Shown here: positions 24,603 to 36,100 of the stretch, piece by piece
Numbering within the stretch: position 1 is the stretch's first letter
Layout: each line of letters begins with the position of its first letter
Source: Chrysoperla carnea
Lineage: Eukaryota; Arthropoda; Insecta; Neuroptera; Chrysopidae
DNA length: 64,000 bases
Direction of reading: 5' to 3'
Assembly: GCF_905475395.1 (NCBI RefSeq)
Contig: NC_058337.1
Location: 109,672,368 to 109,736,367 of the forward strand
Program-made: the position numbers and the translations under genes
The notes under the pieces: generated by a model
What the model saw: only the letters and a program-made list of their open reading frames with translations
Told to the model about the DNA's origin: nothing
Database searches by the model: none

Positions 24603-25932
24603 TTAAAATCCAATTTTTGATCGAATCCATTCGCGAACAGCTGTCACCCGAGTATTAACACCGGGGAAATTTGGTCGTGCACATCCATTTGCCCACGATA
24701 CAATTCCATGTACTTTTCCATTTGATACGACTGGACCACCGGAATCACCATTACAATGATCCTTGCCTCCTTCGATATAACCGGCACAGAGCATCCTTGG
24801 CGTAACATCCAAGAAATTAGAATATAATTGCTGGCAAACATTTTGATTTACAACTGGAATCTCAACTGCTTGTAAAACCGTCGCTAACTGACCACCTTCC
24901 TGAATGAATATAAAATTAAAAATGCAATAACGTTCAATACAAAGTAATTTTTAGGCGTATACCTCTAAAGTTCCCCATCCAGAAATGAGAACTGTTTCGT
25001 TTTCTTCAAGAAATTCATCTTTGCCAGGTAAAGAGAGTGATTTAATTGTATTGGAAAATTGTAACGGAGTTTCCAGCTGAAATAAAACGAAATCGTAAAT
25101 AAACAGTTTGTTTCAAAGGTGAAATGTTTTGGCAACATACTTCAAGAATAGCAACATCAAAGTCCAGGGTCGACGAAGAATATTTTTCATGAACGTAAAT
25201 TCTTTTAACTCGGTGCACATTACCATTTTCATAAGTATGCGGGAAAGTGGATCCAGCATGAACTGAAAGACTTCTTTCACTAACTCCTTTGGAACAATGC
25301 GCAGCTGTTAATATAAAAATATCGCTAATTATTGTACCGCCACACCAGGGACTGCCACCCACTTTTAATGCAACTTGGTACGGAACTTCTTCTATAGTAA
25401 CATTTTTGCCTCCGACAATTCTACCTTCTGGATATGTTAACGGTTTTAAGCTTTTTCCAGCTAAAATAAATAATATTCGGTTAAGAATTTGAATCCACTA
25501 TTATTGCGATTAAAATTAATATGAAGAAAATATTCGGAAATATCCATCGATTAGAAAATTGTTTCTTAAATTGCTTGCGTGTCAGAAATTAGATAAAATG
25601 TTTGTATTTTTTAAATTGTCTTTTATATTATTCTGTTTTAGAAAAATTAATATTAAAAAATTGACCTAAAACGATGCAAGAACAAAGTCTTAGAAACGTT
25701 TCTCGAGAAACAATGTAACTAATTTTGTGAAAAATAGTTCCTCAATTGTCTTATTGTTTCATTCATTTAGAATATTGTCGTATTTATTTCAATAACTATG
25801 CCTGAACTCAGAATCAATAAAATGCGTTTCCTTAATCACACTGTTTTAAAACGATATTCTTAAAATAAGTGAAAACTTACTTATTACTGTTAATGTAACA
25901 CTAACAATTAACGTGAATACTATTAATTTCAT
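24603..25932 (-). CDS. Trypsin-like secreted serine protease (S1A), complete, 4 exons
   Basis: Secreted endopeptidase predicted to cut after Arg/Lys. Exons on the minus strand are 25932-25881, 25460-25141, 25076-24963 and 24899-24603. All junctions are GT-AG and join in frame, giving 260 residues, a normal length for insect trypsin. A hydrophobic signal peptide (MKLIVFTLIVSVTLTV) is followed by a short propeptide and the activation site R31|IVGG. The catalytic triad is H72 (TAAHC), D119 (DVAIL) and S215 (GDSGGP). D209, six residues before the serine, is the trypsin S1 Asp. Six cysteines fit three disulfides (57-73, 184-200, 211-235). One residue is unusual: the pocket reads SWANGC, so the usual Gly216 (chymotrypsin numbering) is Ala232. 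N37 is in an NVT sequon. No clip domain is present, so a digestive or simple secreted trypsin is more likely than a cascade protease. No neighbouring protease copy was seen. Introns are 420, 64 and 63 bp. Confidence 0.95.
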
Positions 25933-25992
25933 GATAACTTTCTTTTAAATCGTTTTCGAGTAAAATATTTGCATTACAGAAAGTTTGTATTT

Positions 25993-26000
25993 ATTTATAT
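25993..26000 (-). promoter_or_regulatory. Candidate TATA box of the trypsin gene
   Basis: The minus strand reads TATAAATA here, 61-68 bp upstream of the start codon at 25932. Transcription about 30 bp downstream would start near 25970 and give a short 5' UTR of some 35-40 nt, usual for insect digestive proteases. AT-rich background makes chance TATA matches common, so this rests on position. Confidence 0.45.
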
Positions 26001-26359
26001 TCAATAAAATTAATAAAAGAGATTAGATTAATTTTATTTATCATGAAACTTGAAAGATAAAATCACTACGTCTAATAAAAAAAATTGATAGCTTAATAAC
26101 TCAAATTCTTCAAAATGAATTTATCGTCTAAAAAACAATAAAGTATTTTTAGAAAAATCTTATCAGTACACGTTTTCAGAATCTGAAGCAATTTAAGATC
26201 AGAGCTTAAATATTTAAAATTAAGGTTTTAATAAAAAATAAAAATTTATTTTTATAAATATGTAATAATAATAACAGTAAAAATGTTCCCCATTGAATAA
26301 ATATTTACAATGTTACAAAGGTCTAACATTCTTATTGGAAAATACCTATTTTATAATAA

Positions 26360-26505
26360 AAAAGTGAAAGTAAGTATATTTGTTTGATTGTTACGCTGTC
26401 ACGCAAAAACTAGCGAATGGTTTTGAATGAAACTGTACAATAATATAGCTCAAACATCAGACTAACTCATGAGCTATAAAATTTATAAAATTTTGCTATT
26501 GCTAT
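26360..26505 (-). repeat. Interspersed repeat G, reverse copy upstream of the trypsin gene
   Basis: Reads GAATGAAACTGTACAATAAT, ATAGCTCAAACATCAGA and ATGAGCTATAAAATTTATAA, the complement of the plus-strand copies. It abuts a direct duplication: ATAAAATTTTGCTATTGCTA plus TCGAATGTAT occurs at about 26484 and again at about 26557. Confidence 0.5.
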
Positions 26506-28540
26506 CGAATGTATATATTTAGAAAAATTAAAAATAAAAAAAATCGAATGTATTTTATAAAATTTTGCTATTGCTATCGAATGTATTTTATGAAATTTTT
26601 CAATGAGCATCATTTTGAATTGTAAAATAAAGGTTTCTGTAAAATTGAGAACGAGATACAATTCATGGTCACCTATTCTGATACAATCGATGTGTAAAAC
26701 AATCCCTACCCCTTCATCGTCTGTTATGGAATGAGTATAAGCGAGAGCAAGTGAGATGGAGGCTATAAAGCGGTAGCCTTTAAGAAGATATTCTTGTTCT
26801 CGAATATATAATACTTCTGCGGAGTTAAATCTAGGTGCAATGAATTTTGTCTAACGAGATTGAAGTTTGCAACAAAATGCAATTTTGTAATATTGAAGGG
26901 GGCCAAGGTAACAAACTCTATTTGTCATTATAAAATAAAAACTTCTAGTCAAATAGTAACCACTTAAGATATACTTATCAAGCTCTCTAAATATATTTAT
27001 CTTCATCTGTCTAGAGTGTTTTACGCCGCAGATTTAGTCAGATAAGTTATCCATTCTAAAACATGAAATATAATTATAAAAATTTACTGAAAACCTTGAG
27101 GTTTGTTTATGTGAACGTCTAGAAATGTTATGAAGTAATATTACCTTTGACAAGGAAAATTCTTTTAAGAAAACCAGACAATTTTCATTGCGAAATTGAA
27201 AACGAAAAAATTTTCAGCCCTGTTCGAAGCCGCAGTGAGAATGAGTTATGGATTGGAATTATTTGATTTTATCAGTACCAACGCGAATCATGGTACAGGA
27301 CAAAAATAACATGACTATAAAACAACTAACAAAGAAAAAAATTGAAAATTAACGAAAGTAAATGAACATTTTTACTATCTTTATTAATCAGAGTGTGAAA
27401 ATTCTTTGTTTTATCTTCTCCCCATTCAATAGAAAACTTTTTTATCTTTGCCAAATAATTCATGTATATAAAGTTTTATTTATTTATTTTTGGTCAACAA
27501 GCGTGTGATTTATGTACTAAACAGCTAATTCTGACAAAAAATATACTTACCAAAGCTTAACAAAGTACTACAGCAACCTACGTACAATAGATAGAAAATC
27601 TTTTCAATAAAAACGAACGACTACGAACGAAAACATTTCATTCTCGGATTATCTAAAGTGATAATTACGTTTTAATTAGTTTTGTAAATTACATTTCACG
27701 AGCACAACACAACAGTTTTTAGTCACTTAAGTAGGTATTTTGTTAATGATTTTTCATCATAAAGGTGATTTATAATATTCAAAATTAATTACTACCTCAG
27801 GAGGCGGTCGGTTTTGACTTCCGATTGTAATTGCTCTCATAAATTACTAAATTTTCCAGTTCTTTCTATTTTAAAACGCTTAAAACTTTATAAAATCTCC
27901 CAGCGGATAAAACAATACAAAAAAATTTTTATTTTCTAAACTTTTTTATTTTCTAAGCAACTATTTTTAAATTAATAATAGCATTTTTCAAAACCGGTCG
28001 TATTGTTTCTTAGAAAAGCGATGTTTATATACTTCCATAATTATTAAGCAATAAAATTTACTAATTTCTATAATTTGGTTTTCTTTTCAACTAATCGAAA
28101 AATTCCTAGAAATGAATTTACTGTTGATCTTCTTAACATCCTGTTTTATCTAGGATTATGCGTTCTGATATTATTTTCGTTTGTGAAGTTTACTTAAGTA
28201 GCATAAATTTTTAATTTGGAAAAACACATGATTTATTGATTAATAGACTTTAACACCAAATAGTTTCCCGTTCTAAATCCTTAAGTCTTGTTAAGTATTA
28301 TTAATTCGATAAGACTTTAAAATATTAAATTTTTGCAATTTTTAAAGATTACCCTGTATGCATAGATTATGTGCGATATAATTCATCTTTAGTAAAAACA
28401 TCATCATAGACTTTTTACTTAATAGAATTTGTTTTTTCACAAAAATATTAAAGTAGTGTATTTAAAGATCCTCGACGTAAGGAACAAACCTTAACTGCCT
28501 CAACTTAATTTTATGCGCAATAAATTAGGTAATATTCATT
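26506..28540. other. Gene-free stretch upstream of the trypsin gene
   Basis: No exon found on either strand. 26650-26830 is less AT-rich (GAGCAAGTGAGATGGAGGCT) but has no sustained open frame. Confidence 0.5.
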
Positions 28541-29150
28541 TTTATACCATGTATATATGAAATATACATAGTATATTAAGTTTAGTCCAAAGTTTGTAAC
28601 GCCTAAAAATATTCATGCTACGAAAAAGATTTTGGTATAGGTGTTCATAGAATCACCTAATTAGTCCATTTCCGGCTGTCCGTCCGTCCGTCCGTCCGAC
28701 CGTCCGCCCGTCCGTCCGTCTGTGGACACGATAACTCAAAAACGAAAAGAGATATCAAGATGAAATTTTTATAGCGTACTCAGGACCTAAAAACTGAGGT
28801 CAAGTTCGTAAATGAGCAATATGGGTCAATTGGGTCTTGGGTCCGTAGGACCCATCTTGTAAACCGTTAGAGATAGAACAAAAGTTTAAATGTAAAAAAT
28901 GTTCTTTATAAAAAAATAAACAACTTTTGTTTGAAACATTTTTTTGTAAACATCACTGTTTACCCACGAGGGCACTTATTAGGTGCAAATTTTATAGCAT
29001 GCATTAATATGGGAATATCAGTGTGTGTGTAGCTATTTAAAAGTGGATATTTTTTTTATTAATGTGACGTCAAAAAACAAACGATTTCTTCATCAACACT
29101 GTCTATACATGGTATTTCAACAATTAACTCAGTCAATTGTTTGTTTTCAC
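28541..29150 (+). repeat. Interspersed repeat bounded by ATACCATGTATA, fullest copy
   Basis: Starts with ATACCATGTATA (28544-28555) and ends with its complement (29104-29115); homology to the copy at 38261-38760 continues about 35 bp further. Inside are CACCTAATTAGTCCATTTCC, a (GTCC)n tract at about 28678-28722, AACTCAAAAACGAAAAGA and GGGTCCGTAGGACCC. It has no coding capacity. The inverted ends suggest a MITE-like DNA element, but the class is not established. Confidence 0.75.
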
Positions 29151-29448
29151 TTGTAAATAATTTAAATTTTGTAGCGAAAATCTATCCTCCTGTGCTGAAA
29201 AATCGTGCTTATAACTTAATAAACTCTCCACTGGACTTAACTTTGATTAGAGTAGACCATAGTAATTTATCGCGGGTTCGTCTGTGACAATTTCTGTTTC
29301 GTGTTAACTTCTTCATGTCTTTTCCAAAGTAAGTAGTGCCTACCAGAACATATTCAAAATTCTAATCACAACATGTCTATCAATATCTTTGTTAAAGATA
29401 GATTTTTCACTAAACTATACGTAGCTCCTTCACCTTTATACAAATAAA

Positions 29449-29664
29449 ATGTGGATTATACACGTAATTTGTTTTATCTTATTTACATCACCATTGTACG
29501 GTCTCGTCACCGCATCGTATGTACCTACAACATCCAATTTTCTCGTAACAATACCAGCTACTCACTGGAATGGATATGATTCTTTTGAAGCTACTACACC
29601 AACAGGCATCCACATCAGTCTGGAAGTGATAAACAATGTCACTAACACTGTTTGCTGGTTCTGG
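29449..29664 (+). CDS. Possible first exon of an unknown secreted protein
   Basis: An ATG after acaaataaa opens a frame beginning MWIIHVICFILFTSPLYG, a convincing signal peptide with a likely cleavage near A22|S23. The mature part (SYVPTTSNFLVTIPATHW and on to a Cys at residue 69) has balanced composition, unlike the Phe/Ile/Lys-rich random frames elsewhere in the window. Candidate donors follow at 29664 (TCTG|GTATGG) and 29670 (ATGG|GTATTA), after which the frame degenerates. I do not recognise the family, and no convincing second exon was found downstream. It could be a real orphan exon of a gene with a long intron, or a chance frame. Confidence 0.3.
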
Positions 29665-29670
29665 TATGGG

Positions 29671-32066
29671 TATTACTTTCAGTTGAATTATTTTTATGTA
29701 AAATTTTTGCGATCATGTATTTAAATTTTACTTACTTTCATCTCATTGATTATATATGCATTCTGCTTTCAAGGTCTTTTCACATGTATAATAGAATATA
29801 GGTCAAAAACTAAATCAATAGTTAAAATTTTATATGTAAATTCAGTTGTTCAAGTATCTAACTAGTAAAATATTGTTAAATTTCTTTAAATTAAAAAAAA
29901 TAATAAAAAATATTCTTTCAGTTAAAATAAACGTGTTATCAAATGCAATTCCCAAAATGTCTCACCAACTTTAATTTTGAGTGTAACAAAATTTTAAATA
30001 GAAATCTTTGCAAAAAAGAAACAAATTACTCATTTAAACTGGATATTTGAAAATAAAAAGTCTTTCATTTCAAATTGAATGTCTATTTAAATTTATACTC
30101 TTTTCCAAAAATTGTAAAAAATAACGCAGATTGTTTAAAATGCAACGTTTGGTCTTTATGTAACGGTGACTTTTTCAAGTCACTAAAAAATATAAACTAA
30201 TGAAAAATCAATGAATTTTATTATTTAGTTGATTCAGAAAGTCTTGAAGTGAAAACGTTTTAAACAATAGTTTAAAGTTTGTGTTTTTGTTCGAGTTCCC
30301 ATTAATATGCCTTGTTTATTTTACACTAGACGTAAAGAAGAGTACAAAACTAATATATTTCAATTTAAAGCTTGGGGAACAGTTGAAAATTTTCAAGCCT
30401 CGTGAAAAATCTGAGTTTTGCATTCATAATTTTAGCCAAAATTCATAATACTAGCTCGACTTGTGCCTAATTCCGCAATGCGATACTCAGAGCTAACCTG
30501 TGTCCGTTGCTTAAATTAGTATTAGGAGAACATGTTTTAAAAATAGTTCAGTTTGAAATATATTCTCCTAACAAACATTACTCTTTATAATTGTAATGAA
30601 AATTTATTAACATTTGATTTTACTCACTGTCTAAGTTCCCGATAAATTTCCATCAGAATTATTCAATATCATGGATGAAAGTAATTTTTTCCATTACTCT
30701 TTATTTTGTTAATTGTTACATTTGATATTGTTTTGAGTCTATTTTTATCAGCCAGCACGATCAGCTTGAAAATGAGTGATAAACCATGGAATTTGATAAA
30801 GGAATAAGGAAAATATCGCCAAGTGACAGAAAAAACAAGCTAAAGAAAATATAATATTAGTCAGAAGTAGGTATATATTTTGCATGTAGGTTCTTATTTA
30901 AAATCAATAATGTAAATATTAAAAACAGATTATTAAAGCATATAACCTTCTAAACAGAAAAAAATTTTACAATACGAATTTAAGATTCAAGTATTAAAGT
31001 AATAATTTAATATTAACGTCACGAACCAACCGACTCCTGATGACGTGTTTTAATATAAAATACACAATTAAAAAGTTTCCCACATTTTTTCCCTCACACT
31101 TTTCACAATTTTTTTGTGTTAAATATTATAAGAATAGCAGCGAAAAGTATATATTTTTCAGTATAAAAATACACTCTTGTCAAGATAACGAAATTATATC
31201 AAATTTCCCCACAGGCAATATTTATTTTATACTTTTAGCTTTTTATATGACGTACATTTATATAACACTTACATAACTGTTCATGTCTTCCTTCTTATTC
31301 CCAAATTAAGATAAATACTTTTTGAACTTTTATTGTAAAAAAAAAACATATTAAAGTAAATTAATTTAAATTAAAATGAAATTTATCAATATGTTGCAGA
31401 CGTTTAAAGTGCTTTTCTTATGGAGTAGGTATCAGACAGACGACAGATAGGCATTCTATTTTCTGATATGAGAGAAAGGCTGCTCATTACCTTAAAGCGT
31501 CGTGTGTAAAGTGGGTATGAAGAAAGAGTCTATATGCTGAACTTGCTGATACAGCTCTGAAACTTTGCGCATAGTTTTTTGGCACTATGAAATTTCACCA
31601 CATGTGATCAAATTTTATTGCGATGGAAACGGATAGTTGGGTCTTAATATCATTTTAGTATACTTTGATTATGGCGAATTGGTAGTTTAAAATCCTACCG
31701 ACATGGAGTCCACACTAAAGCACTCTCCTTACGCAGCATTTTCTTTCATCTACTGCATACAGAGGCCTCACACAGGATGCCCTCTGTCATGCACAGCGTT
31801 TTCACCTGCTACAAACTGTCTAATGCGGCACTTATCTCTTCCACCGTCCACGTCAAAGTTTCTATTTGTCCAGGTCTAAAACTAAGCAACTCTAAAATAT
31901 AATTTTTTATAAACATGAGCAGCAAATCATTTTCGAACGTTCCTAGGGAAAAAATTTGCTCTAAATCAATAAGTGATTAAAACAGTAAGTAGGTAAATTA
32001 AAGAGTACCAAAGTAAAGTGAAGTACCAAAAATTTGTTTTTCAAGAAATTAGTTGTCTAAACAAGT
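29671..32066. other. Gene-free stretch after the orphan exon
   Basis: If the exon at 29449 is real this would be its intron. 31680-31870 is GC-richer (GAGGCCTCACACAGGATGCC) but its frames are closed; it may be a decayed transposon. Confidence 0.45.
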
Positions 32067-32225
32067 TAAATTTACAAAATTAAAAAACACCCGACTAATT
32101 TTTCGGGCACGGATCTCTAAACTAGCACTTGAAACGTATCTCAGAACAATTTCCATAAAATTACCTTTCAAATGAAATAAAACAAAAATCAAAATCGGTT
32201 CATACGTTTATCGGTAAAACTTATA
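32067..32225 (-). repeat. Truncated member of the AACCCCCRAC repeat family
   Basis: Carries GAAATTTAC-like flank, AACACCCGAC, TTTTTCGGGCACGG, GCACTTGAAACGTATCT and CAAAATCGGTTCATACG, matching 32889-33120 in order and orientation. It ends before the CA-rich part and the right inverted end. Confidence 0.6.
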
Positions 32226-32913
32226 TTTTCAAGATTATATTTTGATATTCTGAATATTATTAAGTTTAGAAATCATTCCTAAAGAATAACACGATGCAAA
32301 AGATCCATAATCTTTTTTATGTAAGGAGTTAAAAGTCTTCTAATTTAAGCAATATTTAAAAACTCCTTTCCTTCTAACTAAAATGATTTAAAAGAAAATG
32401 ATGAAAAGCTAAAACGAACAAATTTTCGTTATACAAACATTGAAGAAAACATTATGTAATTTTAAGTATACAACAAGGTTTTTTCCATACAAAATTATTT
32501 TGGTAGCAGATATAGAAAACTTAGTAGGTTGTTGTTTGGCTGGTGTGTGGTAGAGCTATATCGCCTATATCGTATCGTAGCTCTCTTGTTTTGATATTAT
32601 ATGTATGAATGAATTCTATGTAATATTGATCGCAATGTGTGTGCCAACATGCCAACAAGAGTGAGACAAATATATAATGTTTTAACTGAGGTCAAGGTCT
32701 AAACTTTGGAGCAAAAACTGGTTGTTTTTCATTTCTTAGGTATACTATATTGCAATATGTTTGCAAATGTTTGAGTGTAATCTAATCATAAAATATAGCC
32801 GGCTAGGGCCCTTTCGCACTTGGGGATTTTTATTGTCACGTTTTTTGAGACATTGTATATAAAATTGAGATGTTTGCTCGTAGGATGACAAGTGAAATTT
32901 ATAAAATTTAAAA

Positions 32914-33197
32914 AACCCCCAACAAATTTTTCGGGTACAGAACCCTAAACTCGCACTTGAAACACATATAAGAACACTCTCTCCATTAAAAAACGTTTTT
33001 CCATAAAGCATTTTGAAGATTGTCGCCCATTTCTCGCATTTGAAACATAGCTAAGAACTCTCCCCGTTAAATTACCTTTCAAACGAAACCAAAAAAATTA
33101 AAATCGGTTCATCCGTTTAGGCGCTACGATGCCACAGACAGACACACACACATAGCGGTCAAAGTTATAACACCCCCCTTTTTGTAGTTCGGGGGTT
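32914..33197 (-). repeat. AACCCCCRAC-bounded interspersed repeat, 284 bp
   Basis: Bounded by AACCCCCAAC (32914-32923) and the inverted GTTCGGGGGTT (33187-33197). Read in reverse it starts with a (G)5-6TGTTATAA motif, then a GTGT/CTGTCTGTGGCATCGTAG tract and CCTAAACGGATGAACCGATT. The inverted ends suggest a MITE-like unit. It is noncoding. Confidence 0.7.
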
Positions 33198-36100
33198 AAT
33201 AAAATATTGGTCCATATCATAGCAGACTGGAAGACAGTTTTAAAATTAGTTAATGTGTAAGTTATTAACGTTTATAAAGCAATTTAAATAAATGGTAAAT
33301 CAAACGCTCGGTTTTTCCTACTAATTAACGTATCAATTTACTTCAATGTACTGCTGTTGGAATCAAAGGAGCGAAAAAACACTGCGACAAAACTCACTGT
33401 GAGTACAATTGCCAGTAGGCTTGATTCTCGGAAATTACTTTCAAAGCATGACTCGAAAACAATGATCCCGTAAAATAATTCTGTGCAAGTAGGGTAAATA
33501 CTTATGTCTGGTTATACTTGTTTGTTATGGGAGGAAATTTATTTAAGAACAAACATCAAAGGAGGAAGCACTCCAATCTTGGATGGATTAAGTCGGACAG
33601 CTTGCGTTAAAAAACTCAATGTGGGAACAGTCGAATAAAATTGGAAATAAATATATATTCTTCTGAATTTACTTTTGGAGATACCAAAGGATTTCTAGAT
33701 TGTACCTTTCTAAAATATTAGTTAGGAAGTTTAAAACCTTATTCTATAACATTAAATCAATTTCTCACTCTCGATATTTATGTAATATGTAGGTATACAA
33801 CATAAAATTTTCTTTTCTTCCTTATACACATCATTGCTTTTCCTTTTTGTTTTCTCTCATTGTCATTATGTTGTTTTATTTTATTTTTTTGGGTACAAAT
33901 TTTATGTTCTTAGACATTTAACCTAAAAAAATATATAAAAAAATTCGTAGAGCAGGAGCTGCGTTATCTAAGCGAATTCTTTTTTCAGCCATTTTATAAA
34001 AACAATAAAATTAAAACTAATTTCTAATCTTCTGTGATATATTCGTTTGTGTGCTTTATTCTACGACTTATTCTACGCACGTACGACCAGACTGGACCAG
34101 AATGTTGGCTTCTAGGTATTAAGAAATTTCGACTTCATTTTATTATTAAAATGTAATATTTTAAAAAATATCTTGACCTTCATAATTTTAATGTTAAGTA
34201 ATCATTTATTGCATTCTTAATACCTGTGTTTAACCTGTTTTGTTTGAACCTGTCACAAAAAAAATTGTATATAAATAGCTGTTTTTTGTTTAGAACTTCA
34301 ATTGTTTGATAATGGCCGTACAGGTTGAAACGATTGTCACAAATATATAATTATTTGTTTTTATTTATTTAAAATAAATATAATTTAGTGGACTTAGCAA
34401 AAAAAAAAAATTGTTTTATTTATTGCTAAGCGAATTTCTTCAGAGATTGAAAATATAACACATTTTTCTTTACGTCGTTTAGTTTTTCAAAAATTTTGTT
34501 TAGACAAAAAATCACAAGAGTACTTTTTTGCTTAAAACTGATCAAAAAATACAAAAATATTTTTATTTAAAAAAAAATTGATATTTTATATTTTGCACAT
34601 CTCTTGACCGAACTTGACCTTTCAAATACCAAAACACTTCTTGATACCAAATTTTATTCGAATCGGATACATATGGTATATCTATTAAGTAGGGTCGATG
34701 AACATTTGAAGAAATTTTTTCAAAATTTCATCATCAGTACAAAAGCAATAGCTCCATTTCCTTCGGTAATTCGCTAATAAAGAAACTATTGCGTTTATTG
34801 TTTGAACTTAAAATGAATATTTTATTGTTAAAAACTAAAATCAAATAAATTTTTACCATTTCTTTTTTTCATAGAGAGGTTGGTTAAATTAGGCACGTCA
34901 TCTTATACAAAACATGCTGTTCTCTTTATACATCAAACACGATAGAAACTTAAAATGAATATACATATAACCATTTTCTTAGCCCAGTAATAAAATTTTT
35001 TATTTCGACAAAATTATATGGAAAAGTAGTCCATTTCCGTATCATTTTGATTTCTGACTTTCGTTTGAGAAACATTTGGAAAATCCAAGTATATTGTTGC
35101 ATATGGCCTGCTTAACTATGAGAATAAAATTTGCTCTAGCATACATTCTCATTAAAAACAACCTTAACCAATTAATTGCAGATTAGTTTTTATGTTTTTA
35201 AGACGATGCTACTGAACGAATTTCTAGATATCACAGTTACTATTGGATACCTTAAAAAAAGAAATTAATCGAATGGAAAATTATTTTGTATGTGCATTTC
35301 TTTACATCCGTATCTACTTTTTTCCAAAACAAATTTCTGCGTATGGTTTTCAATTTTAAAATTAATAGACACATTCAATAAAGATTAGTTTCCTTCGTCT
35401 AAAATAGTAATGACTACTTAATGCTATTTGAAATAATCTTATGAGCTGTTTAAAAGTAAAGCTTCTTTGTAGTAAAGCGTTTCGAAATATTCATAGTTAA
35501 CCATCAATGTATAACCAACTATTTACTATACCCACTTACTTATCCATGAAGAGCTGTTTAAATGCGTATAAGTCGTACTTATACCTAACAAATAAGAAAA
35601 AGGTACCGGATCTATACTTTTACGAACACATAAAATATGTTTATTATAAATTTAATATGAAAATCTGACAGATTCTAAGCTTATAATAATAAAAAAAAAG
35701 TTCTCTAACTTTTTCGTTACAAAACTTCGTATCTACTTAAGCTTTGACCGGATTTCTATGACAAAAAATGATTGACTTGAGAATATTTGGAAATACTGGC
35801 AATTATTGATGAGGCTAAGTGCATAGTCCAGCAAGAAAGTTCCGTGCATTTTTTTTGTATATTTTGTTTTTAATAACTCTTCATATACAAACTACAAAAA
35901 AATGTTGCAAAAAATCACCGAAAAATTCGATTATCATAAATTGAACAATTGGGTTATCAAGTCTATTGTCACATGATTGCATTATTATTCTATAACATAT
36001 TGTTTTATTTATGAATTTATGCTTTTACTGGTGACTGGAGATCGCATAAAATTGAAGAAAATTATTTTTAATCTCCGGTCTTTAGTACCTACTACAGAAT

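Noticed and set aside
24644..24841. Alternative minus-strand frame within the last trypsin exon
   Set aside because: Shifted frame of the real exon; the correct frame carries GDSGGP and ends at the natural stop.
25289..25492. Plus-strand frame opposite the trypsin second exon
   Set aside because: It is the antisense shadow of a well-supported coding exon.
28678..28722. GTCC tandem run considered as a CRISPR-like or satellite array
   Set aside because: Tetranucleotide microsatellite inside an interspersed repeat, with no spacer structure.
32745..33011. An 88-codon minus-strand frame
   Set aside because: It overlaps the AACCCCCRAC repeat, and its composition follows the repeat.
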